DNA of 64,000 nucleotides from Wolfiporia cocos (taxonomy: Eukaryota > Basidiomycota > Agaricomycetes > Polyporales > Phaeolaceae): NCBI GenBank assembly GCA_029448655.1, contig JACCLO010000014.1, forward strand, positions 372,001-436,000. The letters are read 5' to 3'. The translations under genes and the position numbers were made by a program. Positions 1 to 10,678 of this stretch are shown here, piece by piece. Within the stretch, counting starts at the first letter, position 1. Each line of letters begins with the position of its first letter. The notes below the pieces were generated by a model that did not search any database, had not been told where the DNA came from, and saw nothing but the letters and a program-made list of their open reading frames with translations.

Positions 1-7
1 AAATGAA

Positions 8-500
8 CTACACAACCTACACGAACTCGTCAATGAAAGTTACGAACCAGAACATGGGCACTCACCTTCGGGGCCAAACTGACGATCTTCCCCCACCCCT
101 TCATACGCAAGTCTGCACTGACGACGCCACCAATACGCGTCCCCAGCATCTCGTGCTTGTTGTTCAGGAGGACTGCGGCATTGTCGTCGAAGCGAATGTA
201 GCGGCCATCTGGCCGGCGCACGGCCTTCTTGGTGCGGACGATGACAGCCCTGCGCACGTCTCCCCTGCGCACTTTTACGGCATTCCCGCTCTGCGCAGCG
301 TTAATCGGCCGCGCACGCTTCACTACGCAGACGATCTCGTCGCCGACGCTGCCCCAGCCGTTGTTGACCTTCTGCTTGAGCACGTTGACGCACTCTATGA
401 GCAGAGCCCCAGAATTGTCAATAACCTAGTCCCCATGAGATGTCTGCCAAAGTTCAGAGCGGAGAAGCCGTACATTGAGCGTGCCCTTGAGGCCAATCAT
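8..500 (-). CDS. MRPL38: Mitochondrial ribosomal protein uL14 (L14)
   Basis: Large-subunit protein of the mitochondrial ribosome, the relative of bacterial L14, which lies at the subunit interface. I read three minus-strand exons, 500-474, 425-66 and 16-8. The introns are 48 and 49 nt, start GTACGG and GTGAGT and end in TAG. The product is 131 residues, close to the yeast length. It opens MIGLKGTLN then VIDNSGALL, contains LGTRIGGVV, and closes on KIVSLAPK then VV, all hallmarks of uL14. No separate targeting peptide is visible, which is usual for this family. The last exon codes only two residues and the stop. The gene is divergent from the hexokinase gene, with 225 bp between the two start codons. 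The family call is firm; the two splice junctions are inferred but keep the frame. Confidence 0.9.
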
Positions 501-725
501 GGCAGACTAGAAGAACTAGTAGAAATTCTATGCCGGTCACTGAATGTCCATCACATGTGCGTTATCGGGGGTTATCGGAGTTTGAACGGCCTGTTAAGCG
601 TGCTATAGATCGATTGAAGCGCGCTCCGAATATGGAACGTCATACTATAACACCTCCACTCGTCCCCCATCCTCACACCGCGTTGTATCTTACCCCCCAT
701 CTCCCACTCATAGCCGTCTACAACC
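501..725. promoter_or_regulatory. Shared divergent promoter, uL14m / hexokinase
   Basis: The 225 bp between the divergent start codons at 500 (minus) and 726 (plus) must hold both promoters. The stretch just before the hexokinase ATG is C/T rich, and the start context is acaaccATG. I see no clear TATA box for either gene. Confidence 0.5.
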
Positions 726-3256
726 ATGCCTGCTTCACGCCGCGGCAGCAGCAGTGTTACGCTGCCCACTGGACAGACCCTCGCCCTCCACACTAGGACT
801 AGCGAGGCTGAGGATCTCCCTCATGCGACGAAGAAGTACGCCCTGTCCAGTGGTGACCTGGTTGTTGATTGAACTTCCACTATGACAGGAAGATGGCGGA
901 TCACCTCCGCAAGTACGAGGCTTTGTGCGTATAGATCCCGCGCGGGTGGGGTGGCACCGCTGAGGCGCACGATAGGTTCACGCTTACGCCCCAGCGCATG
1001 CGCATGATCGTCGAAGCGTTCAAGGAGTCACTAGAGCTTGGTCTCTCGAAGCCTGGTCAAGTCGTGGTGCGTATCAACTTTGGTTGCTGGGTGTCCATGA
1101 CCCCTATCGAGCTCATTGGGTGGGGTCGCCCTCTCCACCGAGAGGCCCGTCAGCCGCATCCGATACTTCGCGACCTGTGCTCGGACATGATACCGTGAAT
1201 GCAATGTGTTCACGCGCACAAAAGTCTGGAATTGGCGGCGCGTTCTGGGCTTGCCGCGACCGACTCGGAAGCGTTATGTGACTCTGCTTTCGGCAGGTGT
1301 TGTTCATGGCACAGTCGAGATGCGACTATTGGCATGGCGTGATATCTACTACGGTCAAATACACTGCAATCTCGGGAGGTTGCATTTTTCTTCTTGAGCC
1401 TATGCCGGACTTTGCAGTTCAATGACCGCTTCTAACCCAATTTCAATCAGCCGATGATCCCAACATACGTCTTCGGCTGGCCGACGGGAAAAGAGCAGGG
1501 GAACTACCTTGCCATCGATCTCGGTAGGCCTGTGACATCTCACACCAGCGTCCCGGAAACTGACTGCCTGACTGAAAGGCGGAACCAACCTGCGAGTGTG
1601 CCTCGTAACGCTCCAGGGCGAAGGCAAATTCGAGATTACGCAGTCTAAGTATCGGTTGACCGAGGAGCAAAAGCAGGAAGACGGGCGGCAGCTGTTCGAC
1701 TTCTGTGCTGAATGTCTAAAGGCGTTCATCGACTCCAACATCGAGGGTGGCGACATCGAGAAGGGGGCCATTTTGCCTCTGGGATTTACGGTGCGTCGTC
1801 ATTTTGTTGCATGTGCACCGCATTTGCTAAATTCTGATCACCATCAGTTCTCGTACCCGTGCAAGTGCGTACATCATCTCCGGGCGCTTTGATGTCAGGG
1901 ACACTAACGCTCTGTGATCGACCAGCCAAAACCGGATCGACCACGGCAAGCTCATCCGATGGACGAAGGGTTTCGGGGCGCCCAACACGGAGGGCCACGA
2001 TGTCGTCGCCATGTTCCGCAAGTCGCTTGACAAATTCGTATGTCCGCCAATGGTCCGCGGCACGCGCCCCCGCTGACTTCCCGCTGCCGCCAGAAAGTGT
2101 CTGCTGAAATCGTCGCACTGACATGCGACACGACGGGGACGCTAATTGCGTCGCACTACGTGAACCCGAAGACGAAAATCGCGTGCATCTTCGGCACAGG
2201 CTGTAACGCGGCGTACATGGAGCGCGTGGGGGACATCCCGAAGATGGCGCAGCTGGGCATCGACGCGGACGCCGAGATGGCGATCAACTGCGAGTGGGTG
2301 GGTGGTTCGCCGCCGGCTGCTTGAGCGGTAGTTCACGCGCCGTTTGCTCATCTCTGGTAGGGCGCGTTCGACTCGTTCGAGCATGAGAACCTGCCAAGGA
2401 CCAAATACGATCAAATCATCGACGAGACGTCGAACAAGCCTGGCGAGCAGGCATTTGAGGTGCGTTTGCCGCCGTCCTGCCTTCCATGCATGGTTAGTTT
2501 GATTCGCTGCAGAAACTGATCTCTGGGCGATACCTCGGCGAAATTCTCCGGCTCATCATCTGTGAGCTGATTGACGAGGGTATGCTCTTCCTGGGACAGA
2601 ACACGTACAAGCTTGAGATCCCGTACTCGTTCGACACGGCGTTCCTATCCCTCATGGAGAGGTACGGACAAACTCGATGTTCCAGCATTGACCTCTCACA
2701 CATGATCGAAAAGTGACCCAACGGACGAGCTGCTCATGATCATCGGTATCTTCACCCATTTCTTCGCGGTTGAGACGACGCTGGCCGAGCGTCAGTTCTT
2801 CCGCGCACTGGCAAAGCTGGTTGGCCGGCGCGCGGCGCGACTGAGCGCGTGCGGTATCGCGGCGATTGTGAGCAAGATGGGATACCTGGAGGAGGGATGC
2901 GCAGTGGGCGCAGATGGATCTTTGTACAACGTAAGTGCTTTGAACTGCTGTTCCGGATGCAAAAATAAACTGTGCCTCTAGAAATACCCTGGATTCGCGG
3001 AGCGTATACACGAGGGATTGCAGGACGTTTTCGGAGAGAAAGGACGGTGAGTTCAGCGACGGTTGTCTCGCCTATACTTTCCTGATGTGACGAAGGAATA
3101 TCATCACATACCACGCCGAGGATGGCAGCGGAATCGGCGCTGCAATCATAGCAGGTACGCTCGATGTCTCATACCCAGCAATAGAACGTCTCCTCACGTC
3201 CTCGTTTAGCTATGACGAAGGACCGCAAGCTCGCGAACAGGTACCCGAACCTGTAG
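726..3256 (+). CDS. Hexokinase, 14 exons
   Basis: Phosphorylates glucose and other hexoses at C6 using ATP, the first step of glycolysis in the cytosol. Exons: 726-835, 889-924, 976-1066, 1451-1523, 1579-1790, 1848-1864, 1926-2037, 2094-2297, 2361-2459, 2513-2661, 2714-2930, 2982-3046, 3096-3154, 3210-3256. They sum to 1491 nt, or 496 residues, a normal fungal length. Motifs in order: KPGQVVPMIPTYVFGWPTGK before the phosphate-1 loop LAIDLGGTNLRV (about residues 99-110); the catalytic Asp229 in CDTTGT; CIFGTGCNAAY; and the phosphate-2 region EDGSGIGAA near the end. Twelve of the 13 introns are 49-63 nt; the third (1067-1450) is 384 nt. Exon 6 is only 17 nt. The residue before the catalytic Asp is Cys228, where Asn is usual. 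It converges on YTM1. Confidence 0.93.
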
Positions 3257-3622
3257 TGCGGTTTTTACACGAAGGAGCGGAGAGTACGAAATCAAAATAT
3301 TCACATGTAGCCATCCTACCACCTGTCCTTCACACCACTCGCTGGTGCAGATGTACCCACCGAAGTTGACATAGACGCGCCCGTTTCAGAGAACCTTGTT
3401 TTCGACCCTTCCTGTACACGTATTCACCCCGCAACGTTCGATGACCCGTATACTCGCCTGCCTGTACACCGCATTGAATTCGATGTCCTGTTGTCGGGCT
3501 GCCTTGCTTGCCTGTGTGCAGTGCAGTACTCAACTGAGACAAATATAGCGACTCCCATAAGCCCTCAGAGGGCGAGCACCAGCATAGCAAGTGCTCTCCG
3601 CCCATTTTGCCATCATTTGCGA
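3257..3622. other. Convergent intergenic spacer, hexokinase / YTM1
   Basis: The two genes end head-on 366 bp apart, so this stretch should hold both 3' UTRs and polyadenylation signals. I see an A-rich patch near 3288-3300 but no convincing AATAAA, and no further gene. Confidence 0.5.
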
Positions 3623-5906
3623 TCAGCTCGGAAACGCACGCTCGCCCTGCCCGCTCCCAACGCGCCACACCTCGACGCCGCCCTCGCCGCCGACACCCAC
3701 GACGCTGCGCGCCCAGTCCACGCCAAGCACCTTCCGCCCCTCGTCCGGCGCCCTGCCCTCGAACACCTTGAAGCTCGCGATGGCGGCCTTGACGCTACGC
3801 AGATCCCACAGGCGCACCGCGCCGTCGTACGCGCCCGTGAGCAGCTGGTGCTCCCCGCCGCCTGCGTCCGGGGCGACCGCGAGGCAGGACGGCGTCGCGG
3901 GGTGCGCGAGCGACGCGCCCGCGTGCGTCACGGAGGTGGCCGGTGCGCGCAGGTCGTAGAGCGAGACGGTGCGGTCGGAGGAGGCGGCGAGCGCGCCCGT
4001 CCCTGAGTGCGTGAGCGCGAGGTCGAGGAACGGCTTCGCGGAGGCGGTCTGTGCGTGAGGGGAGTTAGTCTCGCTGTAGGCTGCAAGCTGCGCTAGGGTG
4101 AGGTAGCGGGCAGGGGAGGGAGGGGAAGGAGGAGGAGGGAGAGGAGGGATGAACGGGACGTACGATTGTGTTGGTGCAAAGCCCGCGCTCGACGTCCCAG
4201 CAGCGCACGGTCGAGTCAAGCCCGCAGCTGACCGCCTCTGCGCTTCCGCCTGGTGCAAAGACGGCGCGGGACACACGCGCGGTGTGGCTCTTCAGCACGG
4301 TGAGCGGAGCCTTCCGCCGCGGCCTCGATGCGGCGTCGTCGACCTTGCGCCGCTTCCGTGCGGCGCGGTCGGTGGCGTCTTCGGGGACCTCGTCAGTGGC
4401 GGGCACGGACGTGTCCCAAAGCCCGATAAGCGAGTCCCAGGAGGCGGTGAGAAGGTGTGAGCCCGCCGCGTCGGACGCGATGGAGGAGAGCGGAGCGGTG
4501 TGTAAGTGAAGGGAGGCGGTCGTCTGGGATGTCGCTCGTTGCGGTGAGTTCGTGTCCGCTGTGGCTTCTACTTCTGGGGAGGAGGGAGGTGAAAGGGTGA
4601 TGAGGCGTGCAGTCAGGTCGTGCGAGGCGGTCGCGAGGAGGAGCGAGTCTGATGAAGTAGAGGAGGAGGGGATGACGCAGAGGGAGGTGATAGGCGCGGT
4701 GTGTGCGGCGGAGGTATGCAGCAGCTTTTGTGAATAGTCGAAGAGGCGGACGCAACCGTCGTAGGAGGCAGTGACTACGTGCCTGGAAAAAGGTTAGCGG
4801 GTCTCAAACATACAGCGAAGGATGTACAACAAGGGATGTGCGGGGCTTTGTTGCCGAAATAAAGCACAGTGCTATTCACCCGGAACAACGGAGGTCCTGA
4901 GAGGGCAGGGCAAGTCTTTGAACGCTAATGCATATTTGCACAACGATCAACGAACTGCGTACCTGACCCTCCAGAAATGACTGCTGCTGCTCAGCGACCC
5001 AAGCGTAAGGTTTCGAGAAATAGCAGCAGCCACTTCTGGAGAGCCTAGTGCATTCCATATAGGTGACCCTTTTCGCCTGCTATTCATCCCTTGCGATCAG
5101 TGCTGAAGTCAAAGCAATGACAGGTATATTGCTTGCTCCGCACGAGGCGTCCTCGGTTTTGCCGTGCAGGAGGGCTGCATGAACTACGCAACACATGCTC
5201 ATTACAAAAGCTAGGGACAGACGTACCCAGGATGTTGGCACGACACCGCAGATACCCAGTCCTCCTGTGGCAGGCTTGCCATCTTCTGCGGCGGCATCAC
5301 CGACTCGAAATACTCGATTTCGAGCGTTTCCTCCTGTGCGAACAACCATCAGATGAGTACACATCTATTCTGCGAGAGAATACTGAGAAGCCGTTGTATC
5401 GCGCAAGATGCAACAATGGCAGGTAGTTCGAGTCGCAGAGAACTCGAAAGACGAGGTTATAGCTCATTGTAATATGTCATGACACCGCCGGTGAATGACA
5501 TTCTGTGTCAGGGCAGCATACGAACTAAAATGAGCAGTAACGCATAATTCCGTTGCTGCGGCTACTCAGAATCCACGACTGTCAGAGTAGCACTGGAGCG
5601 GGTTACGAGTTGTGACTTCCGTCGCATTGCAACAAATATGCGAGAGCTACAAAATACCATGGCTGTACGTACCTCGCCGATGCCCTTTTCCTGGCACCAT
5701 TCCGCAAGCGTGCCGCGCAAGAGCTCCCCGCGGACGAGAAAGTCGAATGGAACCGGCTTGGGGAGGGATAGAGCCTTGTTAACGAGCTGTGATAGCTGGT
5801 AGCGCCGCCATGATATTGGGATCATGAACTTTTGGGAGGGAAGTGGGTAGGCGGTCTGGGTGGTGAAGACCACCGGGTGAGAGTGCTCGCCCGAGACGGA
5901 GGCCAT
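3623..5906 (-). CDS. YTM1: Ribosome biogenesis WD-repeat protein YTM1
   Basis: Component of the nucleolar Erb1-Ytm1-Nop7 (PeBoW) complex needed for 60S subunit assembly; the AAA-ATPase Rea1 pulls on its N-terminal domain to release it. Exons on the minus strand: 5906-5673, 5333-5227, 4782-4164, 4048-3623, giving 461 residues (yeast 460). Residues 1 to about 100 form the ubiquitin-like NLE domain, with PLPSQKFMIPISWRRYQLS near the start. A WD40 propeller follows, with repeats such as HVVTASYDGCVRLFDYSQ, HLLTASWDSLIGLWD, AVSCGLDSTVRCWD and LLTGAYDGAVRLWD. A lysine/arginine patch (RKRRK) lies in the middle. Intron 2 is long (5226-4783, 444 nt) compared with neighbours; the other two are 339 and 115 nt. 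The frame closes through all junctions. Confidence 0.92.
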
Positions 5907-6442
5907 CGTTAGTCGGCTAGAGTCAATATAACGAAGGCTTTTGAGTGCTCAAGCTGGAGTGCTCAAGATGTTGACCTGGTGCGCCGTCAGTTCCAAAGTG
6001 GCTGAGCAGAGCAAATCCGGGAGAGAAAAGCGGATAGTAGATGCCTCCTTCTTCAGCCTCCGCAGATTGCGGTGAAGAAATGGTGTCACAACGAGCGCGT
6101 CGCGTAACGCGTTTATCACGCGTCGGTCACGTCACCCTGCGGGTATCCGCTGAGCAGAAGGTCCTCTTCTCCCCAGAACGTACGACCAGCCATAGTGACG
6201 AGTGCTGTTGACTGAGGTCTTGACGAGTATTTGCTTTTCGTACGCACATGGCAGCTGCAGCTCGACTCGAAGCTTGACTCCTTATTTGGCACTTGCCCCA
6301 TCTTTGTACTACCCCGCATTCCGGGACCACGATCATGAGAATCATATGGACTTGTACCGGCTCGGGCCAACCTGCACGCTTATATATCGCCGACTCGTCC
6401 TCAGCCTCCTCGTCCTCCTCGTAAACGAAACGATACACTGAC
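5907..6442. promoter_or_regulatory. Divergent promoter, YTM1 / hydratase 2
   Basis: This 536-bp spacer separates two start codons pointing outward. On the hydratase side a TATA-like box (cttatatatcg) lies near 6379-6389, about 55-60 bp before the ATG at 6443. No clear box is seen on the YTM1 side. Confidence 0.5.
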
Positions 6443-7922
6443 ATGTCTCAAGCAGATCTCGAGAAAGTACTTGGCTTCCAGGAGGACGACCAGGAAGTAA
6501 GCACGCGCTTATAACTAGCGGAGATGTGAGTTCATAGTTGGGCAACGTCCGTTAGGTCTCTTGGAACCAGAGGGACTTGCTGCTTTATGCTGCGGGCATT
6601 GGTGCGAAGAAGGATGAGTACGCAATCGTGAACGGTGTGTGCGATAGCTCTATAAATTCTCACAGGTCTGATGCGTGTTGGCTGCAGAAATGGGTGAGCT
6701 TTCTGCGACAACTATATCACGCTTGTAGCATTGACGTCACCCTCACCGCAGACAAGTCGTGGGCGCCGTTCCCGACGTACCCCGTCGTGCTCGGCTTCAA
6801 GGGCACCAGCCAGGACGTGGTTGACTTCCGGCAGCTGATGCGCAGTGGGAAGAAGGTACCCGGCCTCCCCGACTTTGACCCCAACCGCGTCGTGCGTGCC
6901 CACTCCCCCTGTTATGCGTCCCGCATGCCTTCATTGTGACCTGCTCGCCAGGTTCACGGCACGCAGAGCATCGAGATCCTGCGGCCGCTGCCCGCGAGTG
7001 GCGAGAAGGGCTGGAAACTAAAGAAGCGTATCGTCGGTATCAACGAGAACAGTGCGTGGGACTAACGCTCGCCTCGAAAGAGTGGTGGTGCTAATGAGAA
7101 TCTCTCAGAAAGTGGCATTGTCGTCGAAAATGAGTCTATCCTCCTCGACCCACAGGGGACGCCCTACGCAAAGCTCTACGTACGTCGCACACCCGCCCTT
7201 TCCCCTCATTAGTATTTACAACATTTGTTGCGCATGCGCATATACCGACAATGTCCAGTCTGCGACGTTCAACGTCGGAGCAAAGGCGACGGGCAAGAGC
7301 TTCTCGAAGCGCATCGCGGGAGCACCGCAGGCAAAGCCCGTGCCGAAGGACAGGAAGCCCGACTGGGTGCTCACCGACACGACCACGCCCGAGCAAGCGA
7401 TCATCTACCGCCTCAGCGGCGACTACAACATGCTGCACATCGGTCCGTTCTCTCCCTTCCTCGTACCGCGCCTGCTCACATGCTGCCTCTTGTTTCTCGT
7501 GCTACTGCGTACCCTCATTGACGCATATGGGTTGGATGATGGCGCGTAGACCCGAGCATCGGCAAGGCGGCCGGCTTTGGCGGCGTGATCCTGCACGGGC
7601 TCTCGACGTTCGGCTTCGCGGCGCGCGCGCTCGTGAACGCGCTTGGCGGCGGAGATCCGCGCTCTCTGCGGCTGTTCGGGTTGCGCTTCACGTCGCCCGT
7701 GCGCCCTGGCGACGCGCTCGAGACGGCGGTATGGGAGGTTGGCGCGGGGCCGGATGGCACGGTGGAGGTCACGTTCGTCACGACGAACTTGAGCACGGGC
7801 AAGGTGAGCGTTGCCCCCGAGGCTGCGAAGTGGTGGCAGAGCGTGCTGATGGTGCGTATGGATAGGTGTGCCTTGGGAACGGCATCGCGTACGTGAAGAA
7901 GGCAGAGAAGGCGAGGCTGTAG
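6443..7922 (+). CDS. MaoC-type enoyl-CoA hydratase 2 (peroxisomal beta-oxidation type)
   Basis: Hydrates trans-2-enoyl-CoA to (R)-3-hydroxyacyl-CoA, the hydratase step of the fungal multifunctional beta-oxidation pathway. Nine exons: 6443-6496, 6556-6634, 6688-6693, 6752-6891, 6952-7051, 7109-7179, 7259-7442, 7550-7803, 7866-7922. They total 945 nt, or 314 residues. The double hot-dog fold is recognisable. An N-terminal half contains [13 protein letters not shown] and [14 protein letters not shown]. The C-terminal half carries the catalytic motif [11 protein letters not shown], with Asp205 and His210, then [17 protein letters not shown]. Most relatives have Pro where Met208 sits. Exon 3 is a 6-nt micro-exon that restores the reading VNEMDKSW. 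No SKL-type peroxisome signal is present; the protein ends KKAEKARL, and ARL is a weak PTS1-like end. Confidence 0.92.
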
Positions 7923-9280
7923 ACCGGTTTTTGCGCTGGGCGATCAAGCTGGGGAGCTGTCTGGTTTCCGTGCTCCATCGTTGTATCACTACGACCTTCG
8001 CTGACCTTCAACAGGGTCTTGGGAAAATAAGATGTTCTGTTTCATCTTCGGAACACACCCGCGATGCATACTTCTCTCGGATACAGCTCGTTCCCGAGCC
8101 GAGAAGGCGGTCAGAATGCGTATACGGCATCGACGCCACCGTCAGTCGTACGCGTCTGTGGCTGGGAAGTGCATCGAGCCAGGGTCCACGCATCTCTACG
8201 TTCACCGTCACGTTAGATTTGAACCTCAGCCGAACCGCCATGATTGCTTGTGTGCGCAGAAGAAACCGCTCGCTTCGCGATGCAAACGCGGAGCGCATTG
8301 GTTGTGTTGCGGTGCCAGTGCGGCGAACTCTCGACGGTGTCCCGGCAGATCGCAGCCGATACAGCTCTGCCTACCCGCCTGCGGACCCGCGAAAGAGCGT
8401 GTTGCAGCCCGCGGCCAGTTTTGCCCTCTGGCACGCAGGTCTGCTCGTCGAGCACCACCGCAGAAATCCTGAGTACAGCGTTCGCAGGGTCGCATCGCAA
8501 GCATTAGGTTTCAATTCTGGCGTATCTCCACGAGGTCATGAGCTGTTTGCCTGTCCGTCTGTCTCAGCTCCTGAATCAGCGGCACCGGCGTAACCTCAAG
8601 ATCATGGAGCACCAGGAATATACCATGCACGGAGTGCTGGCTCCTGGACCAATCCCTCTGTGCTCAACATGAGATCATCGAACCGCAAAGCCAGCTCCGA
8701 CTCAGGGTTGCTCTGCACAGAATTCACCTGCACAACAGAAGAGTACAGTGCGTATCCGCTCAGCACCCCTCGTGTACGATACCAGCTCGTCAACTACTTG
8801 CAGATGAATTCTTGAAGCGCGTCGACGCCATCAGCCGGCTCGTGACCCATAAGCAGCCAATTGTCGACGATAGCCCCCACGGACAGGCCGCTGACGATGC
8901 TCGTGGTCGAGAACCGAGTGGCGCCACAGTCATTGGTGCCAACGTACCATCGACGCCGGCCGCTGCGAGGGTGAGGCGTGCGCACCATCCTGTCACTCCG
9001 ACGTCGGTCCTCCAGGAACATCATGTGCATAGTCGTCCCTGTGCGCCGCCCGCATGGTTGTTGCGGCACGTCCGTGGGACCGCACCCATGCAGGGGAACG
9101 GTGATAACATTATAACTCCAGCGCCATCGCAAACTCTAACTCATTCGAGCTATGAACCGTCGGGCAGGCATGCGGCGATGACGGGGAATGCGCCGCCGGA
9201 GGTTCCCACTTACCCGGCAAGACTTGCTCATTTGATTCGGCGCAGTCAGGTACAGGTCACACCAGGACATACTACAAGCA
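7923..9280. other. Intergenic, no firm gene
   Basis: About 1.35 kb after the hydratase gene without a recognisable protein. Open frames are present on both strands but none shows a family match or a believable exon chain. The one stretch that looks faintly coding is listed separately (8602-9132, minus). Confidence 0.4.
8602..9132 (-). pseudogene. Possible decayed coding fragment, unknown
   Basis: One minus-strand frame stays open from 9132 to 8602 except for a single TAG at 8794-8796. The residues around it (for example GLSVGAIVDNWLLMGHEP before the stop and ELALRFDDLMLSTEGLV after it) have ordinary protein-like composition. I do not recognise the family. It could be a gene remnant, an exon pair whose intron covers the stop, or chance. 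Confidence 0.25.
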
Positions 9281-10600
9281 GTGGCTGTGCATCTTTGCCG
9301 CGCCTCTGTATACAGAAGTAAGCCGAACAGGACCGGGTACGTCACCAGCCGAAAACTTGTCGAGGAGCTTGTGAACGCTATAACCGACATAATGCGGAAG
9401 TCTGCCCTGGAGACGATATCAATTGTGGCATTCAGTGTCGGCAGGATCCTCGACGAGCAGAGGTTTTTACTCTGGTTAGATAAGTCAAGAGTTTGTGCAC
9501 CTGGTATCCGTAAGTCAACCGCGACGAGAGGATGCTCCATCTCCAGACTTAGTGCTGGTGTTCATACTATCAGACGTTGCTCAAAGTAAAATAGCCAGGA
9601 ACGCACCGCCACGTACCAGGCCTAGGCAGGCTCGCATTCAACACATTTGAACGCCTTGCTCTGCCGGTGCGTCTTCTACTACGCAACGCCACAGTCGGAT
9701 GCTAGCATCACTCCCCTACTGTCTCCGATACGATCTACAGCGCCGACATACTCTGAGCTTTTTTTTATTACGTGCTGACAAACGCAGCCACACGCAACCT
9801 GTGCGCAAATCCGCACGCTGCTCGGGGGCACAGGATGCGCGAGCACTGTGTAGGAGGCAAATCTGGCTATTTGGCAGAGTAGGCGTGTGACAGCTAAGTG
9901 GACGGATGATCGGGCGTAGTCTGGTGTGCAAGCGGCGTCGATATCTTGCCTGACTAGACATGCATCGTGAATGACTACTCATACGACGTTTTATATATCG
10001 CTATCTAGCGGCGTGTATACATATAAATTTTTTGTATGCAGGCAGTAGCAGGATAGAATCCCGGTGGCGACACACTGTGGCGAGCTTGAATGTGGCGCAG
10101 CATATCTCCTATCCTGTTGAGGTCTCTCGACTACGTGATGGGTCCTCACGCACTGAAACTGAGTTATAACACCTCAGAATTGCATTGGAGACGATACCAC
10201 GTTGATGCAGATGTCGGGTAGAGAAGAATCATATATCTACTCTAGATATTGTTTTAACACCTATTAAATCGTAGCCTTATTGCTCCTTCCACACAGCGTA
10301 GATTGTACGTACAGGGCGCCAACATAAGCAACATATGGTTGCTCTATATATAATGTGGTGGCAGGAGTCGACGGTCTATAGTACCTACTTCGTGAATTAT
10401 AATGCTGCATTGCGTCAGCTTCTGTATTTGGCGACCGTGTCGCTTACCCGAATCCTCTGACTGCATAATGCAGTCTCTACTTAAGACTACTCTATCTTCA
10501 CCATCCGATTGCGAATATGACAACCTCGACCCGCTCTTATAGTTGTTCTCCAAGACCTCACGCCTCAGGTTCATCGCCGCTTTTGCAGTAAAGGTAACTT
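9281..10600. repeat. Downstream flank of tandem unit 1 (acyltransferase copy 1)
   Basis: This stretch is homologous to a sequence that occurs in two pieces around the transposon island: 9281-9590 matches about 12521-12900, and 10085-10600 matches 46354-46880. It is therefore the 3' flank of one repeat unit of the acyltransferase array. It includes a short plus-strand frame (VEELVNAITDIMRKSALETIS) that is longer in the second unit. No intact gene is present. The AT-rich part at 9990-10350 holds several TATATA stretches. Confidence 0.6.
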
Positions 10601-10678
10601 ATATTTTGTAAGATTGCTCGTTTCAACGCTTCTACTGTACAATTTATACATGGATCAGCGGGGGGTCCTGCTTTTGAT

